The position numbers and the translations under genes were made by a program. The notes beneath the pieces were generated by a model. It worked only from the letters and a program-made list of their open reading frames with translations, searched no databases and had not been told where the DNA came from. Source: Syntrophales bacterium (GTDB taxonomy: Bacteria > Desulfobacterota > Syntrophia > Syntrophales > UBA2210). From it: a stretch of DNA of 64,000 bases. Location of the stretch: assembly GCA_023228425.1 (NCBI GenBank), contig JALOBE010000012.1:1-64000 (forward strand), read 5' to 3'. This document shows positions 1 to 8,685 of this stretch, piece by piece (position 1 is the stretch's first letter; every line of letters starts with the position of its first letter).

Positions 1-210
1 CGATGGAAGCATCGAATACTCCGCCGTCAGCCACCCGCCGCCGGAATTTCTTAGAAAATCAGGCACACGATCTTCCAGTGAGGCCGCGCAGATAACCCGC
101 GTACCGCCCATCTCGATGAGCGCCGATCCGGGATTGTTTGAAAGGAAACCCGGCGTTATCTTCAAAGATCGCAGCTGGTCGGCCTGCCGTGTATCGCGAC
201 GTTCAATCAT
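1..210 (-). CDS. rph: Ribonuclease PH, N-terminal part (runs off window)
   Basis: Only the first 70 codons are present; the gene continues to the left of the window. RNase PH is a phosphorolytic 3'-5' exoribonuclease that trims tRNA 3' ends. The visible part starts with ATG at 210 and shows the family opening: the R-Q-A-D-Q-L-R stretch, then KITPGF, SALIEMGGTRVICAAS and GWLTAEYSMLP, all typical of RNase PH N-termini. It lies 30 nt downstream of the amidase gene on the same strand and is probably co-transcribed with it. The ribosome binding site is weak. Confidence 0.9.
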   Translation of the reverse strand, partial: MIERRDTRQADQLRSLKITPGFLSNNPGSALIEMGGTRVICAASLEDRVPDFLRNSGGGWLTAEYSMLPS

Positions 211-240
211 GAAAAACTCGCAAGAAGTCGAAAAACATCT

Positions 241-948
241 TCATGAGGGCGGCACTCCAAAATAGAGCCGTATGCTTTCGGCTATCATTTTTGCCGCATC
301 TTCCTGGATATGATTTTCGAGCAGCCCGTCCCTATTCTTAAAATTCGTTGAAAAACCGAGCTCAATGAGAACTCCGGCCATGGAAATATTGTTCAATATG
401 GCCACCGGTGCGGGTCGCACGCCCCTGCCCTCCCGTGGGAAAACCCGTCCCAGTTCGCGGTCCAGAATATTGGAAAAACGGATGCTGTTGTTGAGGAACG
501 TGATTTCGAGCATTTCGTCGATGACCTTCCCCGGATCGGGTTCCTTCCGGGGATAGCTCTTCGAAGCGGGTACGTAGATCTCGTATCCCGATGCCCGTGT
601 ACTGAATCCGGCGTTCACATGGAGGCTGATCAGCAGATCGGCGTCGGCCGATCGAATGGCGTCCTTTCTGGCGTTAAGAGAAAGATTCCTGTCGTCCGGC
701 CTGGTCAGCATCACGGCAATGGCATCGTTGGGCGACATTATGGCTTTCACCGATTTCGCGATTGCCAGGGTAACGTCTTTTTCGACGGCACTTCTGGAAA
801 GTTGAACTCCTCTGTCGTCGCCTCCATGGCCGGCGTCGATGACGACGGTGAACTTCGCCGCTTCAGCGGAAGAGGGAACAAGCGCCGGAAGGCATGCCGT
901 CATCAGCACCAAAATTGTCAGTAGCACATATCTCTTAATGGTTTTCAT
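241..948 (-). CDS. N-acetylmuramoyl-L-alanine amidase (Amidase_3), exported
   Basis: Zinc-dependent amidase that cuts the stem peptide from N-acetylmuramic acid in peptidoglycan, acting in the periplasm. The 235-residue product has an N-terminal export signal (hydrophobic core about residues 8-22) and then the Amidase_3 fold. The zinc motif DAGHGG lies just after the signal, an E-K-D-V-T-L helix follows, then SLHVNAG, and the catalytic-glutamate motif VLIELGF near the C-terminus. I chose the ATG at 948 rather than an upstream ATG at 1047 because the signal peptide begins there and an AAGGG box precedes it. A lipobox-like MTAC leaves open whether it is lipidated. There is no SH3 or LysM targeting domain. 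Confidence 0.88.
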   Translation of the reverse strand: MKTIKRYVLLTILVLMTACLPALVPSSAEAAKFTVVIDAGHGGDDRGVQLSRSAVEKDVTLAIAKSVKAIMSPNDAIAVMLTRPDDRNLSLNARKDAIRSADADLLISLHVNAGFSTRASGYEIYVPASKSYPRKEPDPGKVIDEMLEITFLNNSIRFSNILDRELGRVFPREGRGVRPAPVAILNNISMAGVLIELGFSTNFKNRDGLLENHIQEDAAKMIAESIRLYFGVPPS

Positions 949-964
949 GGCTTGTAACCCTTGA

Positions 965-1041
965 GGGCGTCGTAAAATGGTACCGGAGGCATGACCTCCG
1001 GCATTATAGCCGGATGCTTGGAGGTTTTTTACAAAGCCGTC
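965..1041. repeat. Dispersed inverted-repeat element, short copy
   Basis: A 77-nt stretch in the amidase leader starts with GCGTCGTAAAA and ends with TTTTTTACAAAGCCGTC, which are imperfect reverse complements. Inside is a perfect 7-bp hairpin, CCGGAGG (983-989) and CCTCCGG (995-1001), with a 5-nt loop. The same terminal motifs bound a longer element at 61231-61356, and a lone right-end motif lies at 54211-54227. A similar motif, CTTTTACGAGTTCGCC, follows at about 1063-1077. It is probably a non-coding REP- or MITE-like family; the genome-wide copy number cannot be judged from this window. Confidence 0.5.
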
Positions 1042-1116
1042 CCCCACAGGGCGTTTTGCGGCCTTTTACGAGTTCGCCGATCCTTGTCCCTGAAGGCGGA
1101 TTCCTGATGGTGCATG

Positions 1117-1145
1117 CTTGTATAGAAAAAAAAGCTCCTTGTCAA
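1117..1145 (-). promoter_or_regulatory. Candidate sigma-70 promoter for the amidase-rph unit
   Basis: On the minus strand a perfect -35 TTGACA (1140-1145) is followed after 17 nt by TACAAG (1117-1122), or after 15 nt by TATACA (1119-1124). It lies between the end of rel and the amidase start and would give a leader of about 160 nt containing the inverted-repeat element. Read from sequence only. Confidence 0.42.
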
Positions 1146-1170
1146 CAGACCATGGAACCTTTTCCTCAGG

Positions 1171-3357
1171 TTATCTTCCCCGCTGCTGCTTCACAAAGGG
1201 TTCACGCTGCCGTTCCACCGAAAGAACGCTGGGAAGCCTGTTCAGCTCCGACTCCAGTTTTTTGAACTGCGCGAGGTCGTTCACGTTCAGCTGGAAATCG
1301 AAATCGGCCCGCTGGTCGGGGTAGGTTGTGAGGTCGGCATAACTGATGTTGATCCCCAGGGATGATATGACGCCGCTGAGTTCCGCGAGAAGTCCCTTCT
1401 TGTCGGTACAGAACACGCGGATGTTGACGGGATAGGTCCGGCCTTTCTGGACTTCCCAGTTCACTTCGATTATCCGCTCGGAATCCATCTCCTCGACCTT
1501 CGGGCAATTGGCCAGGTGAACGCTGACCCCTCTCCCGCGGGTTATGTACCCCACGATGTCGTCGCCGGGCAGAGGATTGCAGCAGTGGGCGAAACGAACC
1601 ATGATATCGTCGATGCCCCGCACCGATATGCCTGCGGTTGACATTTTCTTCGATTGTTTTTTCAGTTTGCCCGGAATCCCGGCTTCTTCAGTTTCTTCGT
1701 CACGATCTCTTGGCTCCGTCCCGTAGACCTGGTTGAGGACATAATGGGCCGATATTTTACCGTATCCTATGAGGGCCAGCAGGTCATCGAGAGAGACCAG
1801 CGACTGCTCTTCCAGGTGTTTCTTGAAAGACTTCTCCTTTACCAGGCGGTTCATGGAAATTGAGCGCTTCTTCAGCTCCCGGTCGAGGATATCCCTTCCC
1901 AACGTTATACTGCGCTCTCGTTCCTCGGTCTTGATCCACTGCTTGATCCGTGAAACGGCCCGGGATGTGACGGTGTACTTGAGCCAGTCTTTGCTGGGTT
2001 TCTGCCCCGGATGGGTCATGATTTCGACAGTATCGCCGTTCTTGAGCTGGTACTTCAGGGGGACGATGTTCCTGTTGACCTTCGCTCCCACACAGGTGTT
2101 TCCCACATCGGTGTGGATGCTGTAGGCAAAGTCGATGGGAGTCGCCCCCTTGGGAAAGGACTTCACATCTCCCCGGGGAGTGAATATGTAAACTTCATCG
2201 GGGTAGAGGGCCAGCTTGAGGTTGCGCATGAACTCCCGGGCATCCTTGAAGTCCTTCTGGCTCTCCAGCAGCTCCCGTAACTGCTGTATCTGCCGGTCAT
2301 CCTCAAGTGAGGCTCCCCCGCCTTCCTTGTAGCGCCAGTGAGCGGCGATCCCATTTTCCGCCCAATCGTCCATCTCGCCGGTTCGTATCTGTATCTCCAG
2401 GCGTTCTCCATAGGGTCCGATTACGGTAGTGTGCAGGGAACGGTAGTTATTGGCTTTCGGCATGGCGACATAGTCCTTGAACCGTCCGGGAACGGGCTTC
2501 CAGAGGGAATGGACAACGCTGAGGGCCTCGTAACACTCTCTTTCCCTGTTTGAATCCAGTATGATTCTGAATGCCGTGAGATCGTAGACTTCATCAAAAT
2601 TCAGGTGCTGTTCGTGCATTTTCATATAAATACTGTAGAAATGCTTCGCCCTGCCTTTGACGATTCCTCTCAGGCCGAATTCCTGAATTTTCTCCTGAAT
2701 GATGCTCCTGATCTCCTCCGTGTACTTTTCCCGCTCATCCTTCTTCATCGCCACCCGGTCGATAAGTTCGTGGTAGCCCTCCGGGTGGAGATACTTGAAT
2801 GCCAGGTCCTCGAGTTCTGTTTTTATCCAGTTAATGCCCAGGCGACCGGCAAGGGGCGCATAGACCTCCACCGTCTCCCTGGAAATGAAGATCTTTCGGG
2901 CGGGCTGGTGAAAGTCGAGGGTCCGCATATTGTGGAGACGATCGGCCAGACGGACCAGGAGAATCCTGATATCCGAAGACATGGCCAGGATCATCTTTCG
3001 AAAATACTCCGCCTGCTGTTCAAGGCGGCTGGCAAAGACAATCTTGCTGATCTTCGTGAGGCCGTCCACCAGAAAGGCCACCTCTTTGCCGAAGGAAGCC
3101 TCTATCTGGTCGAGGGTTGTCAGGGTGTCCTCCACGGTATCGTGGAGCAGGCCGGTGATGATGGTCGCCACGTCGAGCTTCATGGAAACCAGTATCCAGG
3201 TCACTTCGAGGGGATGGGTCAGGTAGGGCTCACCTGACAGGCGCACCTGTCCCTGATGGACCGTCGCGGAGAAGATGTATGCCTTCTCTATCATCTCCAC
3301 TTCGCCCTGAGACATGTATTTCTGGGCTTCTTCCAGTATGTCGGTGATTCGAACCAT
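1171..3357 (-). CDS. rel: Bifunctional (p)ppGpp synthetase/hydrolase
   Basis: Stringent-response enzyme that makes and degrades (p)ppGpp. The 728-residue product has the full long-RSH layout. The N-terminal HD hydrolase has H34, H48 and the H72-D73 pair in LLHDTVEDT. The synthetase follows (about 240-350) with RFKDYVAMPKANNYRSLHTT. A TGS domain spans about 392-455, then helical and zinc-finger-like regions (HCCNPLPGD), and a C-terminal ACT domain about 650-725. The intact HD residues and the RxKD form of the synthetase loop indicate a bifunctional Rel/SpoT type rather than a synthetase-only RelA. It starts 8 nt after proS ends, so it is probably co-transcribed with it. Confidence 0.96.
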   Translation of the reverse strand: MVRITDILEEAQKYMSQGEVEMIEKAYIFSATVHQGQVRLSGEPYLTHPLEVTWILVSMKLDVATIITGLLHDTVEDTLTTLDQIEASFGKEVAFLVDGLTKISKIVFASRLEQQAEYFRKMILAMSSDIRILLVRLADRLHNMRTLDFHQPARKIFISRETVEVYAPLAGRLGINWIKTELEDLAFKYLHPEGYHELIDRVAMKKDEREKYTEEIRSIIQEKIQEFGLRGIVKGRAKHFYSIYMKMHEQHLNFDEVYDLTAFRIILDSNRERECYEALSVVHSLWKPVPGRFKDYVAMPKANNYRSLHTTVIGPYGERLEIQIRTGEMDDWAENGIAAHWRYKEGGGASLEDDRQIQQLRELLESQKDFKDAREFMRNLKLALYPDEVYIFTPRGDVKSFPKGATPIDFAYSIHTDVGNTCVGAKVNRNIVPLKYQLKNGDTVEIMTHPGQKPSKDWLKYTVTSRAVSRIKQWIKTEERERSITLGRDILDRELKKRSISMNRLVKEKSFKKHLEEQSLVSLDDLLALIGYGKISAHYVLNQVYGTEPRDRDEETEEAGIPGKLKKQSKKMSTAGISVRGIDDIMVRFAHCCNPLPGDDIVGYITRGRGVSVHLANCPKVEEMDSERIIEVNWEVQKGRTYPVNIRVFCTDKKGLLAELSGVISSLGINISYADLTTYPDQRADFDFQLNVNDLAQFKKLESELNRLPSVLSVERQREPFVKQQRGR

Positions 3358-3365
3358 ACGATGAA

Positions 3366-5102
3366 TCAGGCTTCATGTTTCAGCGAGGCCCCGAGTTCCC
3401 CGGCGACCATGCCGCCTACAACGTCCGTCGCATCGGCACAGGCAACGAGGCTTACATCGCCCGTGGCCCGCCTCCTCACTTCCACCAATCCCTCCGCCAT
3501 GCGTTTCGCGCCGATGGTAATCCGCAGGGGAATGCCCAGAAGATCGGCATCCTTGAACTTGACACCAGCCCGCTCGTCCCGGTCATCATAGAGAACATCC
3601 AGGCCCCGCTCCCGGAGCTTTCCGTAGATCTCTTCCGCAGCCCGGGAGAGGATATCATCGGCCATGTTGACGGGCGTGATGATAACCTGGAAAGGAGCGA
3701 TGGCCATGGGCCAGATGATGCCGTCAGCGTCATGGCTCTGTTCGATGACCGCCGCCGCTGTCCGGGCGACGCCGATTCCGTAGCATCCCATAATAATGAA
3801 TTTTTCCTTGCCGTCCCTGTCAAGAAAGGTGGCATTCATGGCCGTGCTGTATTTGGTTCCCAGTTTAAAGACATGGCCCACTTCTATTCCCCGGGCGAAA
3901 CGAATCTCGCCGCCGCACCTGGGGCAGGCGTCTCCTTCGGTAATCATGCGCAGATCGGCGAAGGAGGCAACGGTGATGTCCCTGCCGAAATTACAGTGCT
4001 TCAGGTGATAGTTTTCGCGGTTCGCGCCGACAACAAAGTTTTTCATGGGTGCCAGTGAATAATCGGCGTAGATGGGACACTTGATGCCGAGAGGTCCGGC
4101 AAATCCCCGGGGAGACCCCGTGACCGCCTGTATTTCGTCGTCCGGTGCCATCTCCAGGATTTCCGCGCCAAGAACGTTGCGAACCTTGGTTTCATTCACT
4201 TCCCTGTCGCCGCGCACGAGAACGGCTACGGTCCTGCCGTCGGCAACGTATATGAGCGTCTTGACGATATCCCGCGGTTCCACGCCGATAAACTCCGACA
4301 CCTCTTCGATGGTCCTGATGTCCGGCGTGTACACTTCTTCCAGGGACAGAAACTCCGATTTCACCGGAACTGGTTCCGGGGGCTTCACTGTCTCCGCTTT
4401 TTCGATGTTTGCCGCATAGGTGCAGGAAGCGCAGTAGACCATTCCATCCTCGCCGGAGGGCGCGCTGACCAGGAATTCGTGAGAATAGCTTCCGCCTATA
4501 GCGCCGCTGTCGGCTTCGACAGCCCTGAAGGTGAGACCACAGCGTTTGAATATGCGTTCATAGGCATTGTACATTTTTTTGTAGGACAGGGCGGCCCCCT
4601 GTTCATCGACATCGAAGCTGTATGCATCTTTCATGCTGAACTCACGGCTTCTCATGACACCGAAACGGGGTCTGATTTCGTCCCTGAATTTTGTCTGTAT
4701 CTGGTAAAGATTCAACGGAAGCTGGCGGTAGGTCTGTATTTCGCTGCGAACGATATCGGTGACCACCTCTTCATGGGTGGGCCCGATGCAGTAGTCCCGG
4801 TTGTGCCGATCCCGAAGCCTCAGGAGTTCCTTCCCATAGTGCTGCCATCGTCCCGATTCGAGCCAGAGTTCCGCCGGCTGAACGGCGGGCATGAACAGTT
4901 CCTGGGCTCCGGCGGAGTCCATCTCTTCGCGGATGATGGCCTCGATTTTTTTGATGGTCCGGTAACCCAGGGGAAGGAAGGAATAAATTCCGCCGGCCAG
5001 CTTCCGTATCATCCCCGCCCGCAGCATGAGCTGGTGGCTCATCACCTCCGCGTCCGAGGGAATTTCCTTGATTGTCGGTAACAGCATTTCAGAGTAGCGC
5101 AT
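3366..5102 (-). CDS. proS: Prolyl-tRNA synthetase (bacterial type)
   Basis: Cytoplasmic class II aminoacyl-tRNA synthetase that charges tRNA-Pro. The 578-residue length and layout match the bacterial type. An N-terminal class II catalytic part (motif 2 region near FRDEIRPRFGVMRSREFSMKD) is split by a YbaK-like editing insertion (about residues 230-390). The motif 3 region, GCYGIGVARTAAAVIEQ, and an anticodon-binding domain with VIITPVN follow. The ATG at 5102 overlaps the ispG stop by one base (TAATG), which suggests translational coupling. Confidence 0.97.
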   Translation of the reverse strand: MRYSEMLLPTIKEIPSDAEVMSHQLMLRAGMIRKLAGGIYSFLPLGYRTIKKIEAIIREEMDSAGAQELFMPAVQPAELWLESGRWQHYGKELLRLRDRHNRDYCIGPTHEEVVTDIVRSEIQTYRQLPLNLYQIQTKFRDEIRPRFGVMRSREFSMKDAYSFDVDEQGAALSYKKMYNAYERIFKRCGLTFRAVEADSGAIGGSYSHEFLVSAPSGEDGMVYCASCTYAANIEKAETVKPPEPVPVKSEFLSLEEVYTPDIRTIEEVSEFIGVEPRDIVKTLIYVADGRTVAVLVRGDREVNETKVRNVLGAEILEMAPDDEIQAVTGSPRGFAGPLGIKCPIYADYSLAPMKNFVVGANRENYHLKHCNFGRDITVASFADLRMITEGDACPRCGGEIRFARGIEVGHVFKLGTKYSTAMNATFLDRDGKEKFIIMGCYGIGVARTAAAVIEQSHDADGIIWPMAIAPFQVIITPVNMADDILSRAAEEIYGKLRERGLDVLYDDRDERAGVKFKDADLLGIPLRITIGAKRMAEGLVEVRRRATGDVSLVACADATDVVGGMVAGELGASLKHEA

Positions 5103-6214
5103 TATCTCTCCTGTGTCCTATGGTTTCCTGCGGGGCCTGCGGGAGGACGGGGCTCTTCCGTGACCATCCGTCGAATCTCTTCCATGAGAGCATCGACGAA
5201 ATGCTCTTCCGCCACCTTCTTCACCATGGTGCCCTTCTTGAAAAGAACGCCGGAACGCCGGCCTCCGGCTATGCCGATATCGGCTTCCGCCGCCTCCCCG
5301 GGACCGTTCACCACACATCCCATGAGGGCGATTTTGAGATATTCCTTCATTCCCGAGAGCCTGGCCTCCACCTCCGCCACAAGGGCGGGAAGGTCTATCT
5401 CGCACCGCCCGCAGGTAGGACACGAAATGATGTCAGGCCCCCGCTTTCTGATATCCAGAGCCCTCAGAATGCCCCAGGCAACGGGCATCTCCTGCAGTGG
5501 ATCACCCGTTATGGAAACACGGATCGTGTCACCGATACCTTCGCTGAGCAACACACCCAGCCCGATGGATGATTTTACGGCCGAACTCACCAGCCCCCCC
5601 GCCTCCGTCACACCCAGGTGGAGAGGGTAGTCTGTTTTCCCCGCTATCCCCCGACAGGCGGCGATCATGGTGCCGACGTCGGAGGATTTGAGAGACAGCT
5701 TGAGGGCCCCGAAACCCCTGTCTTCAAAAAAGGCAATGGTCCGCAGGGCGCTTTCAACGAGAGCATCCGCCGTGGGGCCGCCGTGTTTCTCGAGGATGTC
5801 TTTTTGCAGGGAGCCCGCATTGATGCCGATGCGAATCACCACATTTTTCCGGCGAGCCGCTTCAATAACGGAAGCAAGGTGTTCCCTTCCCATCGTGCCG
5901 GGATTGATCCTTATGGCGTCTGCGCCACCCTCGATGGCGCGGAGGGCGAGACGGTGATCGAAATGTATATCAGCGATGAGGGGAACCGGTGACTGCTTTC
6001 TGATGTCCGGCAAGGCATCCGCAGCTTTGCCGTCGGGGACGGCAAGGCGTACGATTTCGCATCCCGCCTCCTCGAGTCTGGCGATTTGATCCACTGTTTC
6101 GAGGATGTTGCTCGTGTTCGTGGATGTCATGGACTGGACAACGACGGGGGCATCTCCGCCCACCTGCACCGCACCGATGAAAACAGGCTTTGTTGTACGT
6201 CTCTTTACTGTCAT
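5102..6214 (-). CDS. ispG: 4-hydroxy-3-methylbut-2-en-1-yl diphosphate synthase
   Basis: Penultimate enzyme of the MEP isoprenoid pathway, converting MEcPP to HMBPP with a [4Fe-4S] cluster. The 370-residue product starts with a TIM-barrel part and has the cluster ligands C265 and C268 (CPTCGRC) and C300 (GCVVNGPGEA), with the fourth ligand E307, the same spacing as in E. coli IspG. dxr, another gene of the pathway, and the prenyl-chain gene uppS are at 32-34.6 kb. The Shine-Dalgarno before the ATG is weak, so the exact start is slightly uncertain. Confidence 0.97.
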   Translation of the reverse strand: MTVKRRTTKPVFIGAVQVGGDAPVVVQSMTSTNTSNILETVDQIARLEEAGCEIVRLAVPDGKAADALPDIRKQSPVPLIADIHFDHRLALRAIEGGADAIRINPGTMGREHLASVIEAARRKNVVIRIGINAGSLQKDILEKHGGPTADALVESALRTIAFFEDRGFGALKLSLKSSDVGTMIAACRGIAGKTDYPLHLGVTEAGGLVSSAVKSSIGLGVLLSEGIGDTIRVSITGDPLQEMPVAWGILRALDIRKRGPDIISCPTCGRCEIDLPALVAEVEARLSGMKEYLKIALMGCVVNGPGEAAEADIGIAGGRRSGVLFKKGTMVKKVAEEHFVDALMEEIRRMVTEEPRPPAGPAGNHRTQER

Positions 6215-6285
6215 CAGGCACTTCGCATCATTACACTTACCGTATCCAATATGCTATAGCACGAATGAGAAAGGGTCGGCAATGG

Positions 6286-7683
6286 TTAATTCCCCGCGGA
6301 CGGGGTGCCGTCGAGCGGCCCCGGGACAGGCGGCCGGGAAGAGCGGCCGGACGCGGTTGCGGTGCAAAGAGACGGGCATGTCAGCTCTTCGAGAATGAGC
6401 CGGCGGGAGGTTCTGTCCGGCATCGGTGGAAGGAACCCGCTCAACGTCGAAACGTTTCTCCCGCTCACGGCGATGATTCTTCTCAGCGCCTCGTAGAGCG
6501 GTAGAGGCTTGAAGGCCTGAACGCTCATGTACCTGATCATCTTATAGGTCTTGAGAGCGTCAAACCATCCCGAGTACTGTTTTTCCGTTACGCCTTTCCT
6601 CCCGGCATTTTCGAGCAGCCGGGGCCACACCCTGTGAAATCCTTCCCTGCGCAGAAAATCCGGAAGCAGGACGTGAATGTGGCGCGCCCGTTCCAGAATT
6701 GTCCCGGTATCGGAAGCCGCCTGCTCTCCGAGACAGGCTATCCAGTCCTTCAAAATCCGGAACACTTCAGGGTCCCAGGCGGTCCCGAGACGTCCTCCGT
6801 GAGACGCGTATCGGGAAATCGTCCGTCCCGTGCCGAATGGAACACGCTGAGATCTCCTGGCCGAAGGATAGACCCGGGTGTTGGTTACCAGACCGATGGC
6901 ACCGATCTTCGTGACCTTGTTGAGGAAGTGAAAATCTTCCCCCGCCTCACGCCTGCTCATGCCCCGCACGGCCGCGTATCCGCCGGCGGTGACGGCAATG
7001 GTTGAGCCGATGGCATGCCAGGCGTAGGGCGAACAGGCATATTCCAGTCCAAGCCGGTAGTATCGTATGAATGTTTCATACAGACAAATCGCATCATCAT
7101 CCTCGTCATTCTCCCCAGGCTGGTGAAGAAATTCCACGGCCGCCGCCGTGAGATTTCGTGTTTCAAAGTTTTTCCGCACCGCTGAAATCCAGTTGTTCTC
7201 GACGATGGTGTCAGCGTCAAGGCAGAGAAGTATGCTCGGCGAGACACTCCGGTGATCGAACAGTTCAAGGGCCCGGTCCATGCCGATTTTCCGGGCCAGG
7301 CCGACACCGCCACCTCCCACAGGAAGTTCCCTGCCCGGCGACGAGGCATCGACATAGCCGATTGATAGGCCGCCGGCGGCCCCGGGATGCGTCTTTTCCA
7401 TCACCAGGCGCCGCAGGACGGCAAGGGTTTTTTCGTTGTCTTTCCGGTCACGGGGCCTGGCGATACCGGGAAGACCGTTATTGACGACGCAGATCACCAT
7501 GGTTTCAGCCAGGCTCCGCGCGTCATTTTGCGCAATGCTCTCCAGAGTTCTGAAAAGATGGGCCGACTCGGCAAGGACGGGAATCACGACGGCCGCGCGG
7601 ACTGTCGTGGGCTGTGCCCCTGAAAGGCTCCATCGGCAGTCACAGCCGTACCTGCTCAAGTACGTGTTTATTCCCTCCGCCAT
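6286..7683 (-). CDS. Family 2-like glycosyltransferase
   Basis: Predicted GT-A fold sugar transferase; donor and acceptor are not known. The 465-residue product has an N-terminal nucleotide-sugar part (AAVVIPVLAES near residue 30) and a metal-binding D-A-D motif in LLCLDADTIVENNW (about residue 155). A glycine-rich acceptor region (AIGSTIAVTAGGYAAVRGM) and an acidic E-D-F-H-F-L segment follow, as expected of GT2 enzymes. No membrane helices are evident, so it is probably cytoplasmic. The last 40 or so residues are low in complexity and may not be conserved. Its start overlaps the end of miaA by 16 nt, placing it inside a housekeeping transcript. Confidence 0.72.
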   Translation of the reverse strand: MAEGINTYLSRYGCDCRWSLSGAQPTTVRAAVVIPVLAESAHLFRTLESIAQNDARSLAETMVICVVNNGLPGIARPRDRKDNEKTLAVLRRLVMEKTHPGAAGGLSIGYVDASSPGRELPVGGGGVGLARKIGMDRALELFDHRSVSPSILLCLDADTIVENNWISAVRKNFETRNLTAAAVEFLHQPGENDEDDDAICLYETFIRYYRLGLEYACSPYAWHAIGSTIAVTAGGYAAVRGMSRREAGEDFHFLNKVTKIGAIGLVTNTRVYPSARRSQRVPFGTGRTISRYASHGGRLGTAWDPEVFRILKDWIACLGEQAASDTGTILERARHIHVLLPDFLRREGFHRVWPRLLENAGRKGVTEKQYSGWFDALKTYKMIRYMSVQAFKPLPLYEALRRIIAVSGRNVSTLSGFLPPMPDRTSRRLILEELTCPSLCTATASGRSSRPPVPGPLDGTPSAGN

Positions 7684-8639
7684 AGGCTGTGGCCCCCCTG
7701 GGCATCGACCAGGCTTCTCAGGCTATCGAAGTCACCCCGGTCTATCCAGTGAATTACGGTACCCCTCCGTTCCATCCGCCGGAACCAGGTCTCCTGCCGT
7801 TTGGCAAACTGACCGATGCGGATGGCGAGAATTTCGATCATTTTTTCCCGCGAGAGTTCCCCCCGAAGGTGTCGGGCGATGTATCGATATTCAAGACCGA
7901 AAGAGTCAAGACGCTGCCAGCTCAGCCCCGCGGCGTGCAGGTCCCTGACTTCGTCTATCATCCCCTTCTCTATGCGCTCCAGCAGACGTCTCCGGATCAG
8001 GTCCCGTAACCGGCTTCGTTCCACTCGTATGCCGATCACGCACGGAATGACGCAGGGCTTCGGGGCTCGGTCGGCCTCGGCTGACTCCCTGCGTTTTTCC
8101 TCGATAATGATGGCCCGGGCGAGCCTGGTCGCATCTAGGACATCGGTTGTATTGTGGGGCGTTCCTCTGAGCTCAAGATACCGTCGTCTCAGGCTCCGGA
8201 GATCCCGGTCCGGAAGCTCATCGAGACGCTTCAGCCCCTCTGAATCAAAGGCGGCGGGAAGATCGTAGCCTTTCGTCACAGCCTCGATATACAGGCCCGT
8301 TCCTCCCACCATAAGGGGGAAGGCCCCGCGGTTTTTGATGTCCGAGAAAACCCGGTAGAATGCCTGCTGAAATTCGAAAAGGTTGAATTCATGGTGAGGA
8401 TCAACGATGTCGATCATATGACAGTGAACCGGTGTGCCTCCCCCGGTGAACTGCTCCAGGTCCTTTCCTGTCCCGAGATCCATGCCGCAGTAAACCTGCC
8501 GGGAATCGGCCGAGATGATTTCAACGGTCGTTCCGTGCAGGGCCTCGATGTGCCGGGCGAGCCTGACGGCCAGAGCTGTTTTGCCCGACGCCGTCGGTCC
8601 CAGAAGAACCATGAGGTTGAAGGGAGGTTCGTCATACAT
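7668..8639 (-). CDS. miaA: tRNA dimethylallyltransferase
   Basis: Transfers a dimethylallyl group to N6 of A37 in tRNAs that read codons starting with U. The 323-residue product has the P-loop GPTASGKT (residues 14-21), the ISADSRQVYCGMDLGTGK motif of the family, VGGTGLYIEAV, and the C-terminal RQETWFRR motif. It uses DMAPP, so lying two genes upstream of ispG fits metabolically. The MtaB gene at 19.8 kb encodes another A37 modifier. Confidence 0.96.
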   Translation of the reverse strand: MYDEPPFNLMVLLGPTASGKTALAVRLARHIEALHGTTVEIISADSRQVYCGMDLGTGKDLEQFTGGGTPVHCHMIDIVDPHHEFNLFEFQQAFYRVFSDIKNRGAFPLMVGGTGLYIEAVTKGYDLPAAFDSEGLKRLDELPDRDLRSLRRRYLELRGTPHNTTDVLDATRLARAIIIEEKRRESAEADRAPKPCVIPCVIGIRVERSRLRDLIRRRLLERIEKGMIDEVRDLHAAGLSWQRLDSFGLEYRYIARHLRGELSREKMIEILAIRIGQFAKRQETWFRRMERRGTVIHWIDRGDFDSLRSLVDAQGGHSLWRRE

Positions 8640-8685
8640 GACAGGCAGAGTCCATCGCTGTGAGGGGACCCGTACTCTTCAGAGC

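Noticed and set aside
2605..3237. 210-codon plus-strand ORF
   Set aside because: Lies wholly opposite rel, has no family features and no ribosome binding site; a shadow of a GC-rich gene.
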